64,000 nt of DNA, taken from assembly GCF_018130465.1 (NCBI RefSeq), contig NZ_JAFCKJ010000010.1, positions 226,692 to 290,691 of the forward strand. The letters run 5' to 3'. Of the stretch, positions 1-8,498 are shown piece after piece; the first letter of the stretch is position 1, and every line of letters begins with the position of its first letter. This stretch comes from Bradyrhizobium canariense (lineage in GTDB: Bacteria; Pseudomonadota; Alphaproteobacteria; Rhizobiales; Xanthobacteraceae). The notes beneath the pieces are model-generated. The model was not told where the DNA came from. It did no database searches and was given only the letters and a program-made list of their open reading frames with translations. A program made the position numbers and the translations under genes.

Positions 1-490
1 TGTCCACGGCGCGCTCGGGCGCGAGCTGCATGAATGGCGCACGCCCCAGGTCGCGGATTTCGTGCGGATCAAGGGCTCGGGCCGCTATGCACCGGGCCAG
101 ACCGAGGCCGGCGCGCTGGCCGACATGCGTCGCGAGCTCGACACGCTCGAAGCACGGTTTCCTGGCCTCAAGGCCGAGATCATGTCGGAGGACCGCTCCG
201 GTGTCCCAACCATGCCACCATTCGAAGTGGCACGCACGAGCCCGATCGTCGCGGCCATCAACCGCGCTTATCGCGTAGTACGCGGGGAAGAGCAGCCGAC
301 GGGCGCCGTTGCCCCGAGCTGCTTCTACGGCACCGACGCCGGTCATCTGCACCATTTCGGCGGGATGGAAGGCATCGTCTGCGGCCCCGGTGGCCGCTAC
401 AACACCATGCCCGATGAACGCGTCGACATCGTCGACTTCGTCGACATGATCCGCATCTACATGCTGGCCATTCTGGAGATTTGTCGATAG
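1..490 (+). CDS. M20 family metallopeptidase (ArgE/DapE-like), 3' part only
   Basis: The reading frame is open from base 2 to the TAG at 488-490, so the gene begins left of the window; about 162 residues are visible. They fit the C-terminal part of the M20 family (acetylornithine deacetylase, succinyl-diaminopimelate desuccinylase and related amidohydrolases): a lid-domain end, then a segment with HHFGGMEGIVCGPGG and the terminal helix. M20 enzymes use two zinc ions to hydrolyse amide bonds of small substrates. The segment HLHHFGG near the end probably carries the family's late metal-ligand histidine. The upstream ligands and the substrate cannot be judged from this piece. Family call good; exact substrate unknown. 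Confidence 0.8.
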   Translation, partial: VHGALGRELHEWRTPQVADFVRIKGSGRYAPGQTEAGALADMRRELDTLEARFPGLKAEIMSEDRSGVPTMPPFEVARTSPIVAAINRAYRVVRGEEQPTGAVAPSCFYGTDAGHLHHFGGMEGIVCGPGGRYNTMPDERVDIVDFVDMIRIYMLAILEICR

Positions 491-646
491 CGGTCGCTCG
501 AGTGTCTGACGCGCTCGCCGCGGCAAGTGCTTCAGGTCTGAGCACGCGCGACCCAGAGACGTGCACGTCCCGACCTGGGGCGCCTCGAACCCACTTCAGA
601 AGGCCTTCTCACATTGGCTGCGATGAGATGCAGATCCCGTTGGATC

Positions 647-1702
647 CTAGCTCCTCAGCGCCGGAATGTTTTCGCGAAAAATGATCTCGCTGCGCGGCGC
701 CTCGATGCCGTGCATGGCGCTGCGGCCGGCGCGCAGATTGTCGAAGATGCCGACGCAGGTCATCATCGTGTTGAGCTGATTTTGGGTGATGACGGCGTCC
801 ATCGTTCCATCGAGCAGGAAGCTGCGGGTATCCGAAGTCAGTCCGTGACCAACGAAGACCACGTCGCGTGCTCGGTTCATGTCCTTCAGCGCCCGGGCGA
901 CACCGTCGGCGGCGCCGCCGATGTTGTAGATGCCGGCAAGATCCGGATGTTGGCCGAGCAGCATGCGGGTCTGACGATAGTTGCGGTCGGCATCATCGTG
1001 GCCTTCGCGTAGGCCCACGACCTTGATGGCTGGGAACAACTCTTCGAATACGTGCAGAAAGCCCATTTCGCGCTCTTCATGCGCGCGGTAGCTGAGGCTG
1101 CCCGCGATCATAGCGACCTTGGCCGGACGCTCGCCCAGAAAGCGCGCGATCAGATAGCCGGCGGTGCGCCCGATGGAGCGATTGTCCAGTCCGATATAGG
1201 CCGCGCGGCGCGCGTTCAGAATATCCGAGATCAGCGTCACCGTCGGCACTCCCCGCTCCGCGAGCCTGTCGACGGCTTCCCTCACGACGGGATGCTCGAG
1301 CGCCATGAAAGCGATGCCGTCGGCCTTGTCACGGGACTGCCAGAGCCGACGTGCCAGGAGCTCTGGATTGAAGCTCTTGATGGTGTCGACCTGACAACGG
1401 ACATTGAAAGGGGCGAGCCGGCCGTCGGAATGCGCGATCAACTGCCCAAGCGTCGACAGGAAGCGGTTCGTGCCCGCCGGCAGGAGGAACAGGAGCCGCA
1501 TCGGCTCCGGCCGCATCGCCGCCAGGAGATCCTCGGCCGGCATGTAGTCGAGCTCGGACGCGGCGGCGAGCACGCGCTGCTGTGTAATCGCCCGCACACC
1601 GGGCCTGCGATTGAGCACGCGGTCGACCGTCGCCGTGGACACGCCTGCCCGGCGCGCCACGTCGACGATGCGGCTCAGCGACGGTGCTACCGACTTGTCC
1701 AT
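647..1702 (-). CDS. LacI family transcriptional regulator
   Basis: 351 residues. The N-terminus has a LacI helix-turn-helix (residues 10-30, DVARRAGVSTATVDRVLNRR), followed by a periplasmic-binding-protein-like effector domain with LLFLLPAGTNRF at its start. The usual TVSRVLN of the family is TVDRVLN here, as in the regulator at 41375-42424; the two look like paralogues. It is divergent from the TRAP/RLP operon that starts 137 bases away, so it probably controls that operon in response to its substrate or an intermediate. The ATG at 1702 is chosen because the helix-turn-helix starts about 10 residues in, as is normal. Ligand not predictable. Confidence 0.88.
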   Translation of the reverse strand: MDKSVAPSLSRIVDVARRAGVSTATVDRVLNRRPGVRAITQQRVLAAASELDYMPAEDLLAAMRPEPMRLLFLLPAGTNRFLSTLGQLIAHSDGRLAPFNVRCQVDTIKSFNPELLARRLWQSRDKADGIAFMALEHPVVREAVDRLAERGVPTVTLISDILNARRAAYIGLDNRSIGRTAGYLIARFLGERPAKVAMIAGSLSYRAHEEREMGFLHVFEELFPAIKVVGLREGHDDADRNYRQTRMLLGQHPDLAGIYNIGGAADGVARALKDMNRARDVVFVGHGLTSDTRSFLLDGTMDAVITQNQLNTMMTCVGIFDNLRAGRSAMHGIEAPRSEIIFRENIPALRS

Positions 1703-1838
1703 CTCAGGGTTGAGGCCTCGTCTACATCAAAAACCATCATCTTTATCGTTTGACACGCTAGCGGGAAGTCGCAATTTTCGCATCAAGATTGTCGCAGAGA
1801 CATCAAATAACATCAAACTCGTTATTGGAGGAGAAGCC
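1703..1838. promoter_or_regulatory. Divergent promoter/operator region with repeated ACATCAA boxes
   Basis: This 136-base AT-rich stretch separates the lacI-type gene from the TRAP operon. ACATCAA occurs at 1724-1730, 1800-1806 and 1810-1816, with GCATCAA at 1780-1786. The last two exact copies are spaced 10 bases, one helical turn, and lie just upstream of the strong ribosome site GGAGGAG that precedes the ATG at 1839. They are candidate operator half-sites for the divergent regulator; that role is inference. Confidence 0.5.
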
Positions 1839-2855
1839 ATGTCCCTAACCCGCCGGCGCGCCTTGCAAGCCCTGTCCGCCCTTCCCGCGGCCGGCCTCAT
1901 CAGCGCTTTCCCCCGCCCGGCCCATGCGGCGGAGTTCTCGCTGAAATACGGCAACAACCTGCCGCTGACGCATCCGCTCAACATCCGCGCCCAGGAAGCC
2001 GCCGACCGCATTGCCAGGGAGAGCAACGGCCGGGTCGAGATGGTCATCTTCCCGAACAACCAGCTCGGCGGTGACACCGACATGCTCGCCCAGGTGCGCA
2101 GCGGCGCACTGACCTTCTTCACGCCCTCCGCTCTCGTGGTCGCGACGCTGGTGCCGCTCGCTGCGATCAATGCCGTGGGCTTTGCCTTTGCCGACTACGA
2201 CCAGGTCTGGAAAACAATGGACGGCGCGCTCGGCGCGCATATCCGTGCCGCCATGGCGAAGGTCGGCCTCCATACCTTCGAGAAGATGTGGGACAACGGA
2301 TTCCGCCAGATCACGAGCGGCGCCAAGCCGATCGAGAGCGCCAAGGACATGGACGGACTGAAGATCCGCGTGCCGGTAAGCCCGCTCAGCATCTCCATGT
2401 TCAAGGCGCTCTCGTCATCGCCGACAAGCCTGCAATTCAGCGAAGTCTACTCTTCGCTCCAGACCCGCATTGTCGACGCGCAGGAAAATCCGCTGCCGAT
2501 CATCCAGGTAGCGAAGCTCTACGAGGTGCAGAAGTACTGCGCCATCAGCAACCACATCTGGGACGGCTTCTGGTTCATCGCCAACGCGCGCGCCTTCAAC
2601 GCCCTTCCCGCCGACCTCAGGACCATCGTCAGCAACGCCATCAACGATTCCGGGTTGAAGCAGCGCGAGGACATCAAAGCGTTCAATGTGACTGTACAGG
2701 CCGATCTCCAGAGCAAGGGCATGAATTTCACCAATCCTTCGCCGGACTCGTTCCGCGCAAAGCTGCGCGACTCCGGCTTCTACGGCGAATGGAAGGGCCG
2801 TTTCGGCGACGAGGCCTGGGCGCTGCTCGAGGGCACCGTCGGCAAGCTGGCCTGA
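1839..2855 (+). CDS. TRAP transporter substrate-binding protein (DctP family)
   Basis: 338 residues. The start at 1839 is supported by GGAGGAG six bases upstream. Residues 1-30 form a Tat-like export signal (SLTRRRALQALSALPAAG, then a cut after PAHA). The mature protein has DctP features: LTHPLNIRAQEAADRIARES near the N-terminus, the FPNNQLGGDTDMLAQVRSG segment, and a region around KIRVPVSP that in this family carries the arginine binding a ligand carboxylate. It should capture an organic acid or sugar acid in the periplasm for the permease encoded six bases downstream. Neighbouring enzymes suggest a branched or four/five-carbon sugar acid, which is inference. Confidence 0.92.
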   Translation: MSLTRRRALQALSALPAAGLISAFPRPAHAAEFSLKYGNNLPLTHPLNIRAQEAADRIARESNGRVEMVIFPNNQLGGDTDMLAQVRSGALTFFTPSALVVATLVPLAAINAVGFAFADYDQVWKTMDGALGAHIRAAMAKVGLHTFEKMWDNGFRQITSGAKPIESAKDMDGLKIRVPVSPLSISMFKALSSSPTSLQFSEVYSSLQTRIVDAQENPLPIIQVAKLYEVQKYCAISNHIWDGFWFIANARAFNALPADLRTIVSNAINDSGLKQREDIKAFNVTVQADLQSKGMNFTNPSPDSFRAKLRDSGFYGEWKGRFGDEAWALLEGTVGKLA

Positions 2856-2860
2856 GCGCA

Positions 2861-4771
2861 ATGACGATCGCAGAGCATCAGATGACGGACTATTTGGAAG
2901 CAGCCGCTCATCCTGCTTCCGATGCGGGCACACGCAGGTTCGCGAGCGTCTTCGGCACCGTCGACCGCTGGCTCGGTGCGGTGGTCGAAACCATCGCTGC
3001 CGGCCTCGTGCTGGCCGAGATCGGCATCATGCTCGCTGGCGTCATCATGCGCTATGTCTTCCACAACCCGCTGATCTGGTCGGACGAGCTGGCCTCGATC
3101 CTGTTTCTGTGGCTGTCGATGCTGGGCGCGGTGATCGCGCTGCGCCGGGGCGAGCACATGCGCATGACGGGGCTCGTCAGCCATGTCGGCCCCGGCGCGC
3201 GTGCTTTTCTCGACACGATCGCGGCGGTGGCGCCGCTGGCCTTGCTGGCGCTGATCCTGCACCCCGCCTTCGACTATGCGAGCGAGGAGCAGATCATCGT
3301 CACCCCGGCGCTGGAGATCAGCAACGCCTGGCGCGCAGCCGCAATTCCCGTCGGGATGACCCTGATGGCCGTCGTCGCCGCGATCCGGCTCGCGACGCAT
3401 CACCGCCCCGCGCTAATCGCCGCGGCCTTCGTCACCACCGCCATCCTGATCGCCGCATTCTGGCTTGCCGGGCCGCTGCTAGCCCCGCTCGGACGGTACA
3501 ACCTCATCATCTTCTTCGTCGGCGTGGTCGCGGCCAACGTGTTCGCCGGCGTGCCGATCGCCTTCTCCTTTGCGCTCGCGACCTTCGGCTATCTGGCGCT
3601 GACGACGAGCGTTCCGATGATGGTGATGGTCGGCCGCCTCGACGAAGGCATGTCACATTTGATCCTGCTCGCGGTGCCGCTGTTCATTTTTCTCGGCGCG
3701 CTGATCGAAATGACCGGCATGGCGCGGGCGATGATCCAGTTTCTGGCGAGCCTACTCGGCCATGTCCGCGGCGGACTGTCTTATGTGCTGATCGGCGCCA
3801 TGTACCTCGTCTCCGGCATCTCCGGATCGAAGATCGCCGACATGGCCGCGATCGCGCCGGTGCTGCTGCCGGAAATGCAGCGGCGCGGCGCCAAGCCCGG
3901 CGATCTCGTGGCGCTGCTGTCCGCCACCGGCGCACAAACCGAGACCATTCCCCCGAGCATCGTGCTGATCACCATCGGCTCGGTGACCGGTGTCTCGATC
4001 GCGGCGCTGTTCACCGGCGGGCTATTGCCGGCCCTGGTCGTCGGCACGGCGCTCTGTGTGGTGGTCTGGCGGCGCTACCGGAATGGAGATCTGAGCCATG
4101 TGCGGCGTGCCTCCAAGCGCGAGATCGCAAAACTCTCGATGGTCGCCCTGCCCGCGATCTTGCTGCCTTTCGTGATCCGCACGGCCGTGGTCGAAGGTGT
4201 CGCCACCGCCACGGAGGTCTCGACGATCGGCATCGCCTACGCCGTGCTGATGGGTCTTCTGGTCTATCGCCAGTTTCCCTGGCGGCGGCTGAAACCCATG
4301 CTGGTCGAGACGGCTTCGCTGACCGGCGCGATCATCTTCATCATCGGCTGCGCCACGGCGATGGCCTGGGGGCTGACGCAATCCGGCTTCTCGCAACAAT
4401 TGGCGAAGGCGATGGCAGCGATCCCGGGCGGCGCCTACGGCTTCCTCGCGATCTCGATCCTTGCCTTCGTCGTGCTCGGGAGCGTGCTCGAAGGCATTCC
4501 GGCCATCGTGCTGTTCGGCCCGTTGCTGTTTCCGATCGCCAAGCAGGCCGGCGTGCACGAAGTGCACTATGCGATGGTCGTGATCCTCGCGATGGGCATC
4601 GGCCTGTTCGCCCCGCCGTTCGGCGTCGGCTATTACGGCGCCTGCGCGATCAGCAAGATATCGCCGGACGAAGGCCTCAAGCATATCTGGGGCTATGTCG
4701 CCGCGCTCTTCATCGGCCTCGCCGTCGTCGCAGCCGTGCCGTGGCTGTCCATCGGCTTCCTCAAGTTCTGA
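2861..4771 (+). CDS. TRAP transporter permease, fused small (DctQ) and large (DctM) subunits
   Basis: 636 residues. Residues about 30-190 are the DctQ-type four-helix subunit (YVFHNPLIWSDELASILFLW is the family signature). From about residue 200 the DctM-type large subunit follows, with many membrane segments and motifs such as GVPIAFSFALATFGYLAL and IPPSIVLITIGSVTG. Fused DctQM permeases are a known variant. It would use the sodium gradient to import the ligand delivered by the binding protein at 1839-2855. The ATG at 2861, five bases after the preceding stop, is preferred to the longer open frame upstream, which overlaps the binding-protein gene. Confidence 0.93.
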   Translation: MTIAEHQMTDYLEAAAHPASDAGTRRFASVFGTVDRWLGAVVETIAAGLVLAEIGIMLAGVIMRYVFHNPLIWSDELASILFLWLSMLGAVIALRRGEHMRMTGLVSHVGPGARAFLDTIAAVAPLALLALILHPAFDYASEEQIIVTPALEISNAWRAAAIPVGMTLMAVVAAIRLATHHRPALIAAAFVTTAILIAAFWLAGPLLAPLGRYNLIIFFVGVVAANVFAGVPIAFSFALATFGYLALTTSVPMMVMVGRLDEGMSHLILLAVPLFIFLGALIEMTGMARAMIQFLASLLGHVRGGLSYVLIGAMYLVSGISGSKIADMAAIAPVLLPEMQRRGAKPGDLVALLSATGAQTETIPPSIVLITIGSVTGVSIAALFTGGLLPALVVGTALCVVVWRRYRNGDLSHVRRASKREIAKLSMVALPAILLPFVIRTAVVEGVATATEVSTIGIAYAVLMGLLVYRQFPWRRLKPMLVETASLTGAIIFIIGCATAMAWGLTQSGFSQQLAKAMAAIPGGAYGFLAISILAFVVLGSVLEGIPAIVLFGPLLFPIAKQAGVHEVHYAMVVILAMGIGLFAPPFGVGYYGACAISKISPDEGLKHIWGYVAALFIGLAVVAAVPWLSIGFLKF

Positions 4772-4790
4772 AGATCATGGGAATCACGCA

Positions 4791-5330
4791 ATGAGCCGTT
4801 TTTTTGGTGAGATCCGGCAAGCCGGCTACGTCGTTGACGACATCGAGAAGGCCATGGACCATTGGAGCCGCGAGCTCGGCATCGGGCCGTGGTTCTACAA
4901 TCCGCGTGTGCCGATCGTGAACTACCATTATCGCGGCAAGGCCTATGAGCCGCACAATTCGGTGGCGCTTGCGAATTCGGGGCCATTGCAGATGGAGCTG
5001 ATCCAGATCCGCAACGACGCGCCGTCGATGTATGCCGATTTCCTGAAAGCCGGGCATAAGGGTCTGCAGCACGTCGCCTACTGGACTGAAGACTACGACG
5101 CGGATCTGACGCGCCTCGAGGCCGAGGGCTTCAAGCCGGTCATGAGCGGCGAAGTCGGCGCGCGCGGACGCTTCGTCTATTTCGACACGGAATACCATCC
5201 GGGAACGGTGATCGAACTGTCTGAAGTCGCAGGACCCAAGGGCAAGATGTTCGACCTCATCCGCGAAGCCGCCAAGGACTGGGACGGTCGCGACCCCGTG
5301 CGGCCATTTCCCGATCTCACCAAGCTCTAG
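4791..5330 (+). CDS. VOC (glyoxalase/bleomycin resistance) superfamily protein
   Basis: 179 residues with a vicinal-oxygen-chelate fold: QAGYVVDDIEKAMDHWSRELGIGPWF at the start and a second half beginning GLQHVAYWTEDYDADLTRLEAEGF. The motif QHVAYW offers a metal-ligand histidine, and the ending TVIELSE gives the typical late glutamate. VOC proteins are metal-dependent isomerases, epimerases, lyases or dioxygenases; some act on sugar-acid or keto-acid intermediates. It sits between the TRAP permease and the RuBisCO-like protein in one operon, so an isomerase or epimerase step in the same pathway is plausible but unproven. It starts 19 bases after the permease stop. Confidence 0.85.
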   Translation: MSRFFGEIRQAGYVVDDIEKAMDHWSRELGIGPWFYNPRVPIVNYHYRGKAYEPHNSVALANSGPLQMELIQIRNDAPSMYADFLKAGHKGLQHVAYWTEDYDADLTRLEAEGFKPVMSGEVGARGRFVYFDTEYHPGTVIELSEVAGPKGKMFDLIREAAKDWDGRDPVRPFPDLTKL

Positions 5331-5345
5331 ACTGTCTGTGATCCC

Positions 5346-6551
5346 GTGACGCCAAATCCTGTTCGCATCGAAGCCGACTATCTGATCGAAACGCCCAGCG
5401 ATCCGCGGCTTGCCGCGGAGACCATGGCGGGCGAGCAGTCGAGCGGAACGTTCGTCGCGGTGCCCGGCGAAACGCCGGAGCTGAAAGCGCGTGCAGCTGC
5501 TCGGGTCGAGAGCCTCGACCTGCTGGATACAGTCGGCGCACCATCGCTCCCGGTCGCCCGGCCAATCAACGCCGATGGCCCCTGGCGACGCGCGCGCGTC
5601 ACCTTGTCATGGCCGCTCGACAATATCGGCGCCTCGCTGCCCAATCTCGTCACGGCGATCGCCGGCAATCTCTGGGAATTGCGCCAGCTGACCGGCCTGC
5701 GGCTGCTCGACCTGCGGTTGCCGGTCGCTTTCGCCTCCGCCTATCCCGGGCCGAAGTTCGGCGTCGCCGGCACACGCGAGCTCACCGGCGTCAGCGGCCG
5801 TCCGCTGATCGGCACCATCATCAAGCCGAGCATCGGGCTGAGCCCGGCCGAGACGGCTAATCTCGTCACCACGCTGTGCGAGGCCGGCATCGACTTCATC
5901 AAGGACGATGAGCTGCAATCGGACGGCGTTTATTGTCCGTTCGACGAACGGGTGCGCGCCGTGATGCGCGTCGTCAACGACCACGCCGGCCGGACCGGCA
6001 AGAAGGTCATGGTTGCCTTCAACCTCACCGGCGAGATCGACCAGATGCGCCGCCGCCACGATCTGGTGCTGGCCGAGGGCGGCACCTGCGTGATGGCAAG
6101 CATCAACTCGGTCGGGCTCGCCGGCATGATCGAGCTCGGCCGCCACACGCAACTCCCCGTTCATGCGCATCGCAACGGCTGGGGCGCGCTGAACCGTCAT
6201 CCCGCGCTCGGCTGGGATTATACCGCGTGGCACAAAATATGGCGGCTCGCCGGCGCCGACCACATGCATGTCAACGGCATCGGCAACAAATTCAGCGAGA
6301 CCGATGACAGCGTGGTCAAATCCGCGCAGGCCGCGCTGACGCCGATGTTCGCGCACAAGCCGTGCATCGCGATGCCTGTGTTTTCGTCGGGCCAATCGCC
6401 GGCGCAGGCCGTGCCGACCTGGCGCGCGCTCGGCTCGACCGATCTGATCTTCGCAGCCGGTGGCGGCATTCTTGCACACCCCGATGGACCCGCCGCAGGC
6501 GTCGCCGATCTGCGTGCGGCGTGGGACGCGGGGATCGCAGGCAAACCATGA
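5346..6551 (+). CDS. RuBisCO-like protein (form IV), probable 3-oxo-isoapionate-4-phosphate decarboxylase or transcarboxylase/hydrolase
   Basis: 401 residues from a GTG start. RuBisCO-fold landmarks are present: TIIKPSIGLS with the lysine matching RuBisCO Lys175 at residue 160, the metal/carbamate motif FIKDDE with lysine 186, HRNGWG with histidine 275, and GNKFSE with lysine 315 near the loop-6 position. RuBisCO Lys177 is replaced by serine, so it is not expected to fix CO2. The stop overlaps the start of a DUF1537 kinase gene by four bases. Established knowledge: RLPs beside DUF1537 kinases act in D-apiose/apionate catabolism as 3-oxo-isoapionate-4-phosphate decarboxylase or transcarboxylase/hydrolase. 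I infer one of these roles. The RLP family call is firm; the substrate is moderate. Confidence 0.85.
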   Translation: MTPNPVRIEADYLIETPSDPRLAAETMAGEQSSGTFVAVPGETPELKARAAARVESLDLLDTVGAPSLPVARPINADGPWRRARVTLSWPLDNIGASLPNLVTAIAGNLWELRQLTGLRLLDLRLPVAFASAYPGPKFGVAGTRELTGVSGRPLIGTIIKPSIGLSPAETANLVTTLCEAGIDFIKDDELQSDGVYCPFDERVRAVMRVVNDHAGRTGKKVMVAFNLTGEIDQMRRRHDLVLAEGGTCVMASINSVGLAGMIELGRHTQLPVHAHRNGWGALNRHPALGWDYTAWHKIWRLAGADHMHVNGIGNKFSETDDSVVKSAQAALTPMFAHKPCIAMPVFSSGQSPAQAVPTWRALGSTDLIFAAGGGILAHPDGPAAGVADLRAAWDAGIAGKP

Positions 6552-7933
6552 GCGACACGTCCGCCCTGCCCGACGGTCCGCTCGTCGCCTTCTACGGCGA
6601 CGATTACACCGGCTCGTCCGCGGCGATGGAGGCGCTCACCTTCGCGGGTCTGCCGACAATCCTGTTCCTGGAGCCGCCGACGCCCGAGCATCTCGCGGCC
6701 TCCAGGCAGTATCGCGGCATCGGCATCGCCGGCACGGCGCGGGCAAAGGACCCGGCCTGGATGGAGCAAAACCTTCCGCCGGCCTTCGACGTGCTCGCCG
6801 GCATCGGCGCCCCAATCGCACATTACAAGGTGTGCTCGACCTTCGATTCCGCGCCGCATATCGGCTCGATCGGGCGCGCGATTGATCTCGCCGTGCCGCG
6901 ACTCGGTGGCCGCTGGCATCCGCTCCTCGTCGGCTCCCCGGCGATGGGCCGCTACCAGATGTTCGGCCATTTGTTCGCGGCTGTGAACGGCGTCGGCCAT
7001 CGCCTCGACCGGCATCCGACCATGTCGCGTCATCCGGTGACGCCGATGGACGAGTCCGATCTCGGCCGGCATCTTGCAAAGCAGACGACGCGATCGATCG
7101 GACTAATCGACTTCGTCACCATGGCCAATGGCGGCGCGGATCTGGCGCTGATGCGCGCGAGGGGCGCGGGCACCGAGATCATCTCGCTCGACGTGCTCGA
7201 CCACGCATCGCTGATCGAAGCCGGCCGCCTGATCTGGGAATATCGCGGCGAGCGGCTCTTTGTCGCCGGCTCGCAAGGGGTCGAGCAGGCCCTGGTTGCC
7301 TATTGGCGGTCGGCGGGCCTGATTCCCGACAGCAAGCCCGATCTTCGCCTTACCGGCGTCGAGCGTATCGCCTGCGTGTCCGGCTCATGCTCACCCGTCA
7401 CTGCCGCGCAGATCGCTCATGCCGGAAGCAATGGTTTCAACGTCGAGCGGCTCGATGCAGCGCGCGCCGTCGATACGGCTGAATGGGCCAAGGAGATCGG
7501 CCGCGCTGTCGAGCGCGCGCTCGCCGCGCTCTCGTCGGGGCGCGATGCGCTCCTGATCACCGCAAGCGGCCCCGACGATCCGGCGGTCGGCGCTCTCAAC
7601 GCGGCGATCAGGGCGAGCGGCGGAACGGCGGCCGCGGTGAACGACCGCATCGGCGTCGGGCTGGGCCAGGCGCTGGATTCTATTCTAGAAACCGCGCGGC
7701 TCCAACGCGCCGTGGTCGCCGGCGGGGACACATCCGGCCACGTGCTACAGGCCATGGGTATCTACGCGCTAACTGCGATCGCCCCGCTCGCAGAGGGAGC
7801 CCCGCTCTGCCGCGCGTCGTCGGATCGCGCGCATGCCAGAATCGAGATCGCGCTGAAGGGCGGGCAGGTTGGCGAAGTCGATCTGTTCTGCCGCGCGAGA
7901 CACGGGTTCGGAATGTCGGGCCCGCGACACTGA
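6548..7933 (+). CDS. DUF1537 four-carbon acid sugar kinase family protein (possible 3-oxo-isoapionate kinase)
   Basis: 461 residues. The N-terminal domain opens with FYGDDYTGSSAAMEAL, the family's acidic substrate-binding motif. The C-terminal nucleotide-binding domain contains VVAGGDTSGHVLQAMG, the hallmark GGDTSG. DUF1537 proteins phosphorylate sugar acids such as erythronate, threonate, denbinobate-type four-carbon acids or 3-oxo-isoapionate. The ATG overlaps the RLP stop (ATGA), so translation is coupled, and kinase plus RLP would act in sequence: phosphorylation, then carbon-carbon cleavage or decarboxylation. Which acid is used cannot be read from sequence alone. Confidence 0.88.
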   Translation: MSDTSALPDGPLVAFYGDDYTGSSAAMEALTFAGLPTILFLEPPTPEHLAASRQYRGIGIAGTARAKDPAWMEQNLPPAFDVLAGIGAPIAHYKVCSTFDSAPHIGSIGRAIDLAVPRLGGRWHPLLVGSPAMGRYQMFGHLFAAVNGVGHRLDRHPTMSRHPVTPMDESDLGRHLAKQTTRSIGLIDFVTMANGGADLALMRARGAGTEIISLDVLDHASLIEAGRLIWEYRGERLFVAGSQGVEQALVAYWRSAGLIPDSKPDLRLTGVERIACVSGSCSPVTAAQIAHAGSNGFNVERLDAARAVDTAEWAKEIGRAVERALAALSSGRDALLITASGPDDPAVGALNAAIRASGGTAAAVNDRIGVGLGQALDSILETARLQRAVVAGGDTSGHVLQAMGIYALTAIAPLAEGAPLCRASSDRAHARIEIALKGGQVGEVDLFCRARHGFGMSGPRH

Positions 7934-7978
7934 CACCGCCAGCAGCCCGCAAGGTGCGCATCACCTACGAGCTCGAAG

Positions 7979-8074
7979 TTACGGCAGATTGTCCCGCAGA
8001 AAAATGTCGATGCGGATGCGCGCCTGGTCAGAACCGATGGGTAGGAAAGATTTCCAGCATAAGCATTCTGAGGC
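7979..8074 (-). pseudogene. Remnant of a LacI-family regulator (C-terminal about 31 codons)
   Basis: On the minus strand a frame ending at TAA (7981-7979) reads GSDQARIRIDIFLRDNLP, almost the same as the C-terminus of the intact LacI protein at 41375-42424 (SPDQERIRIDIFLRDNLP). The DNA at 7972-8029 matches 41368-41425 over about 58 bases with two mismatches, including bases beyond the stop codon. Upstream in the remnant the similarity fades within about 15 codons and no helix-turn-helix is found. I read it as the tail of a deleted or rearranged lacI paralogue. Confidence 0.7.
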
Positions 8075-8498
8075 CATCCTTTTCTCTGTCTTCATCGCAA
8101 CGCGAATGACACATCAGAAACAACCGGTCTGGAGCTAACCACGTCGGAAGACGCAAGTCTGCTGTTGCGATCATGGTGCGTTAGCGGCCGGCCGATAGCG
8201 AAATTTCGCTGATGGTCATCCCTTCGGCCGCGCACTCTGTCGTGATGTGCGCCATGGACCGGGGCGCGCTTGCTCACCCGAGGGGCCCAATTCATAAAGT
8301 CTGCTCACGTTGGCTGTGGTGACACTTCTCTTGACCTCGCGGTGCACATATCGTGTGCGCGTCACCTTCTAACGATTGAAAAACCTAAACTCTCGCTCGA
8401 GTCCATCACGGACCAATTTGAGCCATGTTTGGTCAAGGAGGCCGAGGTCAATCAAGAGTGATCCACCGTGGTCAGAAGCTGACAGGTCTCCAGCAAGC
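8075..8498. other. Intergenic stretch, no gene recognised; degenerate coding-like patch at 8331-8369
   Basis: About 420 bases between the lacI remnant and the 3' end of the enolase-superfamily gene. Short open frames here have no recognisable family. On the minus strand 8331-8369 reads EGDAHTICAPRGQ, which resembles EGDVCTTCAPRDQ read from 49664-49702. The two patches agree at about 29 of 39 bases, and short matching blocks continue for some 25 bases further. The frame is broken by a stop nearby. It is probably an old dispersed repeat or gene remnant. Confidence 0.4.

Noticed and set aside
598-609. Perfect palindrome AGAAGGCCTTCT as a terminator between the peptidase and lacI genes
   Set aside because: It has no loop and no T-run, so it cannot form a usual terminator hairpin.
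3109-4794. A long open frame (561 codons) overlapping the TRAP permease gene in another frame
   Set aside because: Its translation is Arg/Ala/His-rich with no domain, and the permease frame gives clear DctQ and DctM motifs; it is a high-GC shadow.
8270-8461. A small plus-strand ORF of 63 codons in the 8075-8498 gap
   Set aside because: No ribosome site or recognisable family; it overlaps the degenerate patch at 8331-8369 on the other strand.
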